DNA of 8,130 nucleotides from Deltaproteobacteria bacterium UBA6930 (GTDB taxonomy: Bacteria > Myxococcota_A > UBA9160 > UBA6930): NCBI GenBank assembly GCA_002450755.1, contig DKAI01000175.1:1-8130 (forward strand), given 5' to 3'. Below the pieces are notes generated by a model. The model had not been told where the DNA came from. It saw only the letters and a list, made by a program, of their open reading frames with translations, and made no database searches. The position numbers were made by a program, and so were the translations under genes. Below are positions 1-5,558 of the stretch, piece after piece (positions within the stretch are counted from its first letter, which is position 1; the number at the start of each line of letters is the position of its first letter).

Positions 1-1466
1 GCAGGTATAGCTCTAAGAAGAACACTTTTTTCACTAAACTCTTCCAAATCGAAACCCATACGATCCAAGATTTTCTCATGCTCTCTTATTTGTGACAGAG
101 TCGGCGCATCGATTTCCACATCTACAGGGAGCAGTAACATTTGTTTTTCGTTACGGCTGCTCGCCCAACCTTCTCTAAGTCGTTCGTAGAGGACGCGCTC
201 ATGAGCAGCGTGTTGATCAACAAGCAGAAGACCTTTAGTATCTTCAAGTAACAAATAAGTATCTAACAGTTGACCTATACAATTCAGATCGCTGAATTGA
301 AAACGATGTTCGTTCATTGCAGTAACAGCGTGGATTTGGATACTCTCCTTTAATAAAAGTCCTTCCTGACCTGGGGCCTCTTCCTGAGGAGTCGGAACTA
401 TTCGAATCTCCGCCTCTTCCGGTGTTGGACGATTGTCGCTCTTTGCCTCTTTGGACTGTGAGTTGCTCCCAAAGAAATTTCTCAACGAGATTGCTTTCTT
501 GATCGAGTCACGAACAAGTCTGTAGATCACTTGTGGATCGGAGAAGCGAATTTCCCATTTGGCTGGGTGTACATTTACATCGAGAGAGTCCGGCGAGGTA
601 GAAATAAACAGAACCGCGGTTGGGTAACGACCCCGAGGAAGATAGTCTCTATAAGCATCCGTTGTGGCCTGGCGAACAACCTTATCACGTACTGGCCGAT
701 CATTAACATAAGCATAAATTCCAGAAGCGTTACCTCTGTGAACATCGGGTCTCGAAATGAATCCATAAATTTTATTGTCAGCACGGGAATATTCAGTTGG
801 TATAAGACTTTCAGCATCACGATCGGAGAGGACAGCCGCAATTCTATCAGTCAACCGATCTGAGGCTGGCCATTGCATAACAGTTTTCCCATCTCGGATT
901 ATATCGAAATGAATTTCGGGTAGGCCTAATGCAGCTCTGCTTAAAAAGTCAGCCACATGGGCCCATTCAGTAGACGCTTTTTTCAAAAACTTTCTACGAG
1001 CCGGTAGTCCACCAAAGAGGTCCGCTACTTCTACTCTTGTTCCTTCTGCGCACCCATCTACTTTTTCGAGAGGTTTTTGACCGTGCTCAATCGAAATCTG
1101 ATAGCCTTGCCTATCTCCGGGCACTCTCGTTCGTAGCCTGAAACGAGAAACGGATGCTATCGCTGGAAGAGCTTCGCCTCGAAATCCATACGTTGCCAAT
1201 GTGAGAAAGTCCTCCATACGAGAAATTTTGCTAGTAGCGTGCCTTTCTATCGCCAGGCGGGCATCCTCGAACGACATTCCACTTCCATTATCGGTTACTG
1301 CAATTAAGTCCCGCCCCCCCTCTCTCACCTCGACTGTAATTCTAGTTGCGCCAGCGTCGACTGAGTTTTCGAGCAGTTCTTTTACGACAGAAGCGGGCCT
1401 TTCCACTACTTCTCCCGCGGCAATTTGATCGATTAGCTGGGGAGGCAGACGTTTTACTGCACTCAT
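1..1466 (-). CDS. mutL: DNA mismatch repair protein MutL, 5' part (C-terminus beyond window)
   Basis: Reading leftward from the ATG at 1464-1466 gives 488 codons without a stop, and the gene leaves the window at base 1. The N-terminal GHKL ATPase is complete: KELLENSVDAGA (about residues 29-40, catalytic Glu30 and Mg-binding Asn34), DNGSG (59-63), ATSK (77-80) and GFRGEAL (94-100). After the transducer domain (ending near VNVHPAKWEIRF) there is a charged linker. The C-terminal dimerisation/endonuclease domain then begins with QLLDTYLLLED and DQHAAHERVLYE (417-428). The latter fits the DQHA(X)2E(X)4E metal-binding motif of nicking MutL proteins, which E. coli MutL lacks. By family knowledge this implies methyl-independent mismatch repair in which MutL nicks the new strand. 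MutL proteins are usually around 600 residues, so roughly the last 100-130 are missing, with the remaining metal-site motifs. There is only a weak purine-rich ribosome site (GAAGAAG) before the start. Confidence 0.96.
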   Translation of the reverse strand, partial: MSAVKRLPPQLIDQIAAGEVVERPASVVKELLENSVDAGATRITVEVREGGRDLIAVTDNGSGMSFEDARLAIERHATSKISRMEDFLTLATYGFRGEALPAIASVSRFRLRTRVPGDRQGYQISIEHGQKPLEKVDGCAEGTRVEVADLFGGLPARRKFLKKASTEWAHVADFLSRAALGLPEIHFDIIRDGKTVMQWPASDRLTDRIAAVLSDRDAESLIPTEYSRADNKIYGFISRPDVHRGNASGIYAYVNDRPVRDKVVRQATTDAYRDYLPRGRYPTAVLFISTSPDSLDVNVHPAKWEIRFSDPQVIYRLVRDSIKKAISLRNFFGSNSQSKEAKSDNRPTPEEAEIRIVPTPQEEAPGQEGLLLKESIQIHAVTAMNEHRFQFSDLNCIGQLLDTYLLLEDTKGLLLVDQHAAHERVLYERLREGWASSRNEKQMLLLPVDVEIDAPTLSQIREHEKILDRMGFDLEEFSEKSVLLRAIP

Positions 1467-1505
1467 TTTTGCTTCTTCATTTCTCGAAAACCCTTTACCT
1501 CGAGG

Positions 1506-1562
1506 GGGGTTAGCTACAGCATCCTTGACGCTAGAGGCGTCCAGCTAAGTGCCGAAGACCCC
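1506..1562 (-). other. Foldable segment in the mutL leader
   Basis: Three nested inverted repeats can pair within the predicted mutL leader. The inner helix is GACGC (1527-1531) with GCGTC (1537-1541) around a 5-nt loop. The middle is TTAGCT (1510-1515) with AGCTAA (1543-1548), with 11 unpaired bases on one side and 1 on the other. The outer is GGGG (1506-1509) with CCCC (1559-1562). I do not recognise a known riboswitch or leader family. The arms are short, so it could be chance. Confidence 0.3.
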
Positions 1563-1581
1563 ATTATCCCCAAGATCTGGC

Positions 1582-1608
1582 ATTATACCCACACTTTTCT
1601 GTTGACAA
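1582..1608 (-). promoter_or_regulatory. Candidate mutL promoter
   Basis: On the minus strand a perfect TATAAT (plus-strand ATTATA, 1582-1587) is preceded by TTGTCA (plus-strand TGACAA, 1603-1608) with a 15-nt spacer. That spacing is shorter than the usual 16-18, so the assignment is tentative. The -10 box is strong and lies about 115 bases before the mutL start, giving a leader of about 110 nt. A second, weaker GATAAT sits at 1563-1568. Confidence 0.45.
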
Positions 1609-1631
1609 TTTCCCTCAACGATCCATATCTT
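1602..1631 (+). promoter_or_regulatory. Sigma-70-type promoter of the regulator gene
   Basis: TTGACA (1602-1607, a perfect -35 box) and TATCTT (1626-1631, 4 of 6 to TATAAT) are 18 nt apart. Transcription would begin near 1638 and leave a leader of about 20 nt carrying GGAGG at 1650-1654. The same TTG could be misread as an alternative start codon for the downstream frame. The promoter reading explains it better. The -35 box overlaps that proposed for mutL on the other strand. Confidence 0.5.
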
Positions 1632-1658
1632 CCTCGGCCTAGCCATTTTGGAGGCACC

Positions 1659-2711
1659 ATGACTACAAGGATACCAAGATATTTCACTATCCAGGGTGGA
1701 TCAGGAACGCTTGACGATCGTTCTGGTGGAACCCCAAGCGGTACTAATGCGCCGTCTACCGATAGCCGCCCCACTGGACCACGAAGGGAAGACAGAATCG
1801 TAGGTTCGAGCCAAATCTCTCGAGATCTAATCCAAAGCGCAATGACCGCCGCGCGCTCTGATTTGCCGGTCTTAATCATGGGAGCTCCCGGCGCCGACAA
1901 AATGGGCGTAGCCCGCGCGATTCACACCTGGGGGCACCATGCCAGCAGGTCTTTGGAAAACCTATCGTGTGTCTCTATTCCAGAAGCCCTTCAAGGCCGA
2001 GAGATATTCGGTTGTGCGGAAGGAGTCTACCCAGCAGTCCCCGGCGTCTATTCAGGAGCGTTAGAACGGGTTAGCGACGGCACGCTCGTTCTTGAACGGA
2101 GCGAAGGGTTAACGCCCTCTGCAAGAGCGAGCCTGGCAAGAGCGGTGGCCGAAGGGTCTTACCAAAAAGAAGGTAGCAGCACCTCTTCTCCGCTACGCGC
2201 GCGGCTCGTAGCTACGATTGATAGCGGGTCTGACGCAAGCCTCTTTGGATCGACTCCGCATCATACCATCCGCATCGCATCAATCTCCGAGAGAAGCGAA
2301 GATATAATGCCTCTGGCAACACATTATCTACACGCTTTCTCATCAGAACTAGGCATTCAACCTGTCGGTTTTACTGCCGATGCACGGGCATGCTTAGTGC
2401 TTGAGCCTTGGACGGGCGACGTACTAGAGCTGCGAGAAAGGATAAAACAAGCCGTACGACTTACTGGACACGGAGCAATAAGCGCAGAGGCCCTTATGTT
2501 GGCCACAGATTCTGACGACGTCCCTTCTTTTAAGGATGCTAAACGAGCCTTCGAAACTCGCTACGTTACGGGCTTATTGCGACGATGTGGAGGGAATATC
2601 AGTCGAGCAGCAAGACTTGCAAAGAAAGATCGAAAAGATTTTTACGATGTAATCCGTCGGACTGGTATTAATCCCTCGGATTTTCGTAGTGGTCGCGGCG
2701 GACGTAAATAA
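1659..2711 (+). CDS. Degenerate NtrC-like regulator (AAA+ remnant with Fis-type HTH)
   Basis: The protein has 350 residues from the ATG at 1659, chosen for GGAGG at 1650-1654 with a 4-nt gap. A TTG at 1602 is in frame but sits in a -35 box. Residues 1-45 are Ser/Gly/Pro-rich with no receiver, GAF or PAS domain. Residues 46-270 align by eye with the sigma-54-activator AAA+ domain, but its key motifs have decayed. Walker A reads GAPGADKM (75-82), with no Gly before the Lys and Met for Thr/Ser. The GAFTGA loop is replaced by GVYPAV (122-127). Walker B reads GTLVLER (141-147), where DE has become ER. The ERSEDI segment (211-216) persists. The C-terminus (291-335, RAFETRYVTGLLRR then GGNISRAARLAKKDRKDFYDVI) is a good Fis-type DNA-binding domain. 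I infer a DNA-binding regulator that neither hydrolyses ATP normally nor remodels sigma-54 holoenzyme. The frame is intact, so it is not an obvious pseudogene. Target unknown; neighbours are mutL (divergent) and pgi (convergent). Confidence 0.85.
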   Translation: MTTRIPRYFTIQGGSGTLDDRSGGTPSGTNAPSTDSRPTGPRREDRIVGSSQISRDLIQSAMTAARSDLPVLIMGAPGADKMGVARAIHTWGHHASRSLENLSCVSIPEALQGREIFGCAEGVYPAVPGVYSGALERVSDGTLVLERSEGLTPSARASLARAVAEGSYQKEGSSTSSPLRARLVATIDSGSDASLFGSTPHHTIRIASISERSEDIMPLATHYLHAFSSELGIQPVGFTADARACLVLEPWTGDVLELRERIKQAVRLTGHGAISAEALMLATDSDDVPSFKDAKRAFETRYVTGLLRRCGGNISRAARLAKKDRKDFYDVIRRTGINPSDFRSGRGGRK

Positions 2712-2732
2712 TCACGCTCCAGGACTCGAGAT

Positions 2733-4103
2733 TCATATAAGCCATTCAGGAATAATCGCTCGCTTAACGGAAGCATATTCCTCTAAACCCAGCAAAGCGT
2801 TCGTATTATTTTTACCACGCTCTACTGCAGGTTGATCATAGGCATCTATCTCAAGCAACTCTGCCAAGTATGAAACAAGAAGTTCAAAAACTAAGGTTAT
2901 TGCTCCAAGCGATTCTTCATTCAGTTTTGGCAGGAGCCATGACATGGTTGGACAATCTGCTTCTCTTAAAGCGAGCGCTGTACCTCGCTGCGCTTGCTTG
3001 AACAGGTCTGATAGGTTTAAACCTTTGAGGTCCTCTCGTGGTTCCATCCCGCTTAGAGGGAAACGTTCGTCCATCTCCTTAATCTGAATGAAACTTATTA
3101 ACTTATCGTTTTTTCCCTCTAAAAAGAGCTGTAATTGAGAATGTTGATCCGTAGCGCCTCGAGCATTAAATGGAGAAATCGAACCATTCTGAGCAGATGT
3201 AGTTTTCAGCTTCTTTCCGAGACTCTCTGCGAACAATTGCAGGTACCAACGACCAAACGCCTCAAGGCGATCCCCATAGGGCATTAGCACATGAATGTTT
3301 TTTCCTTTCTTGAAAAGTCGGTAAGCCGCAACTGCCCCCATCGCCGATAAGTTCCGTTCGGGATTACAATCGATCAATTCATCCAATTGCCGGCGAGCTC
3401 CCGCTACTACGGCCTCTACATTGATGCCTGCAATAGAAGGCGTCAAAAGACTTCCTGGGGCTAGTGCAGAAAACCTCCCTCCCACGTTTTCAGGAAAATC
3501 AACCCAAAAGGTACCATTTGCTAGAGAAATATCCTTAAGCCGTCCCTTCCCACTCGTAACTACGCATCTATCTTTCCACGGGATCTTTTTCTCTTCGTAC
3601 CTTTGCCTAACAAGATCGAAAATGGCCAGAGTCTCCAAAGTGCGACCAGATTTCGAAACCACATGAATAGCCGTCCTGTTTAGATCAAGAACATCTAGAA
3701 GCCCAGAGAAACTGCTTGGGTCAATATTGTCGATGAAATGGATACGAGGTCCCGTCCTCTTTTCGTCACTCAATTCATTGTGATTCGGATGGGCGAGCCC
3801 TTGAAAAATCATTTCGGATCCAAGTGACGATCCCCCTATGCCGATGTGTACCCAGTCACGAAGACCTAACGTTGAAAACGTAGTCCTGACAACCTCAAGC
3901 TGCTCCAACCCCTTTTCTTCAACAAGCATTCGCACGAAGTCCGACTTCGCATTTGGCGAAAGCAAGCCCTCAAGGGTCGTTTCCAATCCCTTTGCAGTTT
4001 TGAGTAACTGCGACTTTGAGACTCCATTCTCTTCCGAAAGAGGTGGGGAGAGAGTTCCACCTAAATCAAGTTCAATTCTTTCGGCTTCTTCAAAACTCAC
4101 CAT
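2733..4103 (-). CDS. pgi: Glucose-6-phosphate isomerase
   Basis: This cytosolic enzyme interconverts glucose 6-phosphate and fructose 6-phosphate in glycolysis and gluconeogenesis. All signature blocks are present in the 456 residues: HIGIGGSSLG (86-95), the sugar-phosphate loop SKSGRTLET (150-158), ENVGGRFSALAPGS (205-218, first PGI signature), RWYLQLFAESLGK (285-297, catalytic Glu293), GATDQHSQLQ (316-325, catalytic His321) and YDQPAVERGK (422-431, second signature, catalytic Lys431). The length fits the short bacterial/archaeal class (about 450) rather than the 550-residue E. coli form. In the phosphate loop, Arg154 sits where Thr or Gly is common. The start is uncertain by one codon: GGAGGA directly abuts the ATG at 4101-4103, so the adjacent GTG (4098-4100) is better spaced from it. 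The gene is divergent from the nitrilase-family gene (61 bp) and ends 21 bp from the convergent regulator gene. I see no clear terminator there. Confidence 0.96.
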   Translation of the reverse strand: MVSFEEAERIELDLGGTLSPPLSEENGVSKSQLLKTAKGLETTLEGLLSPNAKSDFVRMLVEEKGLEQLEVVRTTFSTLGLRDWVHIGIGGSSLGSEMIFQGLAHPNHNELSDEKRTGPRIHFIDNIDPSSFSGLLDVLDLNRTAIHVVSKSGRTLETLAIFDLVRQRYEEKKIPWKDRCVVTSGKGRLKDISLANGTFWVDFPENVGGRFSALAPGSLLTPSIAGINVEAVVAGARRQLDELIDCNPERNLSAMGAVAAYRLFKKGKNIHVLMPYGDRLEAFGRWYLQLFAESLGKKLKTTSAQNGSISPFNARGATDQHSQLQLFLEGKNDKLISFIQIKEMDERFPLSGMEPREDLKGLNLSDLFKQAQRGTALALREADCPTMSWLLPKLNEESLGAITLVFELLVSYLAELLEIDAYDQPAVERGKNNTNALLGLEEYASVKRAIIPEWLI

Positions 4104-4111
4104 TCCTCCAA

Positions 4112-4135
4112 TAGAACTGTTCTACACATGGTGTA
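4112..4135. promoter_or_regulatory. Two adjoining 13-bp palindromes (candidate operator) between pgi and nit
   Basis: TAGAAC-T-GTTCTA (4112-4124) is a perfect inverted repeat with 6-bp arms. TACAC-ATG-GTGTA (4123-4135) is a second perfect one with 5-bp arms. They share the bases TA, and their centres (4118 and 4129) are 11 bp apart, about one helical turn, so bound dimers would lie on the same face. The site lies in the leader or start region of pgi and reaches the -35 region of the divergent gene. The GAAC-N1-GTTC spacing does not match the LexA boxes I know. No regulator is assigned. Confidence 0.45.
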
Positions 4136-4138
4136 ACC

Positions 4139-4144
4139 ACTATA
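4139..4144 (-). promoter_or_regulatory. pgi: Candidate -10 box for pgi
   Basis: On the minus strand TATAGT (plus-strand ACTATA) would place transcription near 4132 and give a leader of about 29 nt containing the GGAGGA ribosome site (plus-strand TCCTCC, 4104-4109). No convincing -35 box is seen at the proper distance, so the promoter is either activator-dependent or misplaced. Confidence 0.3.
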
Positions 4145-4152
4145 ACTTCCTT

Positions 4153-4158
4153 TATAAT
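4153..4158 (+). promoter_or_regulatory. -10 box implying a leaderless nit transcript
   Basis: A perfect TATAAT ends 6 bases before the ATG at 4165, so transcription should begin at or within a base or two of the start codon. No Shine-Dalgarno sequence is present (the bases between are TTCCTG), which agrees with a leaderless mRNA. The -35 region is poor; it overlaps the palindrome that ends at 4135. Confidence 0.45.
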
Positions 4159-4164
4159 TTCCTG

Positions 4165-4992
4165 ATGGCCTTACCAAACCCACCTAGTTCAATTCGTGTC
4201 GCCGCCGTACAAATGAGCTCAGGTCAAAACATTGACGTTAACCTAAAGATGGCAGCCGAACTTATTCAAGAGGGTGCCAAATTAGGAGCACAATGGGTCG
4301 CACTCCCGGAGATGTTTGCATACATTCGACAAGAAGGAGAGCCTTTTCCCTGCGCGCAAACCCTTGGTGACGAAATTGTAGAATTCATCAAAGAACGCGC
4401 ACGATTGCACCAAATCTGGATACTTGGTGGCAGCTTTCCCGAACTCGCTGAGGACTCACGAGTTTACAATACTAGTTTCTTAGTAGATCCCAAGGGCGAT
4501 CTTGCAGGTATCTACAGGAAAATGCATTTATTTGATGTAAACCTCAAACTCCAAGGAGGAATCTCTTACAAAGAATCGAAGAGCATTGCTCCGGGTAAAT
4601 CACCGGTCTGCGTATCCACGCCTTTTGGGAAAGTTGGACTCTCTGTTTGCTATGACCTTCGTTTCCCCGAGCTCTATCGAAACTACATGGCAGAAGGTGC
4701 GCGCTTTTTAGCGGTACCCTCTGCTTTCGCACCGGAGACAGGACGGGCCCACTGGGAAATTCTTCTCCGTGGACGTGCAATAGAAAACCAATGTTTTGTC
4801 ATTGCGCCTGCCCAAAGTGGAGCCCACAGTCCCACCCGGTCTTCGTATGGGCACACACTTTTAATTGATCCGTGGGGTTCCGTTTTAGCGAAGGCGACCA
4901 GACAGGAAGAAGTGATCGTGGCCGATCTAAATCTTCAAGCTCAAACTCAAATTCGCGAATCCCTGCCCTGCTTAAAGAACCGCCGGCTCTGA
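4165..4992 (+). CDS. Carbon-nitrogen hydrolase, Nit1-like (possible deaminated glutathione amidase)
   Basis: A 275-residue single-domain nitrilase-superfamily enzyme. The catalytic triad is visible: Glu49 in VALPEMF, Lys119 in YRKMHLFDV and Cys162 in SVCYDLRFPELYR. The segments PSAFAPETGRAHWEILLRGR (185-204), RAIENQCFV and SSYGHTLLIDPWGSVLA (226-242), with the ending LPCLKNRR, resemble Nit1 proteins more than omega-amidase (Nit2). Nit1 hydrolyses deaminated glutathione, a metabolite-repair reaction, so that is the best guess. Other short-chain amides remain possible. The frame is open upstream to 3838, but that part is antisense to pgi and lacks homology; the protein homology begins at SSIRVAAVQM. 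The ATG at 4165 has no ribosome site and is probably leaderless. The gene stands alone between divergent pgi and a convergent zinc-protein gene. Confidence 0.9.
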   Translation: MALPNPPSSIRVAAVQMSSGQNIDVNLKMAAELIQEGAKLGAQWVALPEMFAYIRQEGEPFPCAQTLGDEIVEFIKERARLHQIWILGGSFPELAEDSRVYNTSFLVDPKGDLAGIYRKMHLFDVNLKLQGGISYKESKSIAPGKSPVCVSTPFGKVGLSVCYDLRFPELYRNYMAEGARFLAVPSAFAPETGRAHWEILLRGRAIENQCFVIAPAQSGAHSPTRSSYGHTLLIDPWGSVLAKATRQEEVIVADLNLQAQTQIRESLPCLKNRRL

Positions 4993-5029
4993 GCCCTTTG
5001 TTCAATGCGAACAGATTCTGGCACACGAA

Positions 5030-5320
5030 CTAGGACTTGAATAACACATCCAACGGATTCGTCTTTTCCGTTTTTTTGCTTTTCGGTGGATTTTTTAAAG
5101 AAGAGAGCATCGGAGAAAAATACTCACATCTGTTGGAAGATTCTGGATCCGCCACACGTTCGGCCGACGACTCTTTGCAACCATTGTATGCTGACTGATC
5201 ATGATGGTTGCAATTAAGACAAACATGAAGATCATCCCCACAACCATCACAAGTTTCCCTGAAGCCGATTCTTTCTCCTCCTGAAACCTCTATTTTCTCG
5301 TTACATCGCTGACAGACCAT
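5030..5320 (-). CDS. Small Cys-rich zinc-ribbon-like protein, function unknown
   Basis: The protein has 96 residues with eight cysteines: Cys3/Cys6, Cys24/Cys27 and Cys34/Cys37 as three CxxC pairs, plus Cys48 and Cys65. His33, His39 and His40 could also serve as ligands. The central part reads CDGCGDDLHVCLNC then AYNGCKESSAERV, and NRCEYF follows at 63-68. I recall similar small proteins with a C..DLH.C.NC....AYN.C.E..AERV pattern in deltaproteobacterial genomes, but I know no function or family name. The two N-terminal pairs suggest a zinc ribbon. The tail (70-96) is Lys/Ser/Pro-rich and probably disordered. The start is supported by GGAGGA about 9 nt upstream on the coding strand. There is no signal peptide or membrane segment, so it is likely cytosolic. 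It is convergent with nit and divergent from the selenoprotein gene. Confidence 0.8.
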   Translation of the reverse strand: MVCQRCNEKIEVSGGERIGFRETCDGCGDDLHVCLNCNHHDQSAYNGCKESSAERVADPESSNRCEYFSPMLSSLKNPPKSKKTEKTNPLDVLFKS

Positions 5321-5558
5321 TAAATAATTTCCTCCAGGAACGGCCTCTCTTTGCCAGGGTAAATATTCTCGCAGAACCGAATACCTTCTGCCTGAAATAA
5401 GTCTTTTTAAATCGCAATATTGTTAATCAAGGATCTAGCAAGTGCCGTATAAGTATCTATCTTATATCATATTTTTTATATTAGTGCTTAATAGAATTCG
5501 AACAAACAACTAGGTCAGGTCTCCTGCGAAAACAGAGAACGTGTGCCAACCTAGTCGG
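5321..5558. other. AT-rich intergenic region between divergent genes
   Basis: These 238 bp must hold the promoters of the zinc-protein gene (leftward) and the selenoprotein gene (rightward). A perfect 6-bp inverted repeat, GCAGAA (5371-5376) and TTCTGC (5386-5391) with a 9-nt gap, could be an operator or leader hairpin. Bases 5440-5490 are very AT-rich, with several TATAAT-like words (TATAAG 5448-5453, TATATT 5477-5482), but none has a convincing -35 partner. I see no gene or RNA family here. Confidence 0.4.
5371..5391. repeat. 6-bp inverted repeat, 9-nt spacer
   Basis: GCAGAA and TTCTGC are perfectly complementary around CCGAATACC. It lies in the intergenic region between two divergent genes. 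No poly-T tract follows directly, so it is more likely an operator-type site or a leader hairpin than a terminator. A chance match is possible. Confidence 0.25.

Noticed and set aside
531..863. Plus-strand open frame of 110 codons, and others at 575-841, 1201-1428
   Set aside because: They lie on top of mutL in other frames and show no family features; the minus-strand mutL frame is continuous here.
1602..1658. TTG start giving the regulator 19 extra residues
   Set aside because: The TTG is part of a TTGACA -35 box, there is no ribosome site before it, and GGAGG lies 4 nt before the ATG at 1659.
4114..4123. LexA/SOS box in the pgi-nit intergenic region (GAAC...GTTC)
   Set aside because: The half-sites are 1 base apart, not 4 or 7 as in known GAAC/GTTC LexA boxes, and neither neighbour is an SOS gene.
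3838..4164. 109-residue N-terminal extension of the nitrilase-family protein
   Set aside because: It is antisense to the 5' end of pgi and gives non-family sequence; the enzyme's homology begins right after the ATG at 4165.
4998..5014. Terminator between nit and the convergent zinc-protein gene (TGTTC/GAACA stem, 5-nt loop)
   Set aside because: The stem is only 5-6 bp, AT-containing, and no T-run follows on either strand; too weak to call.
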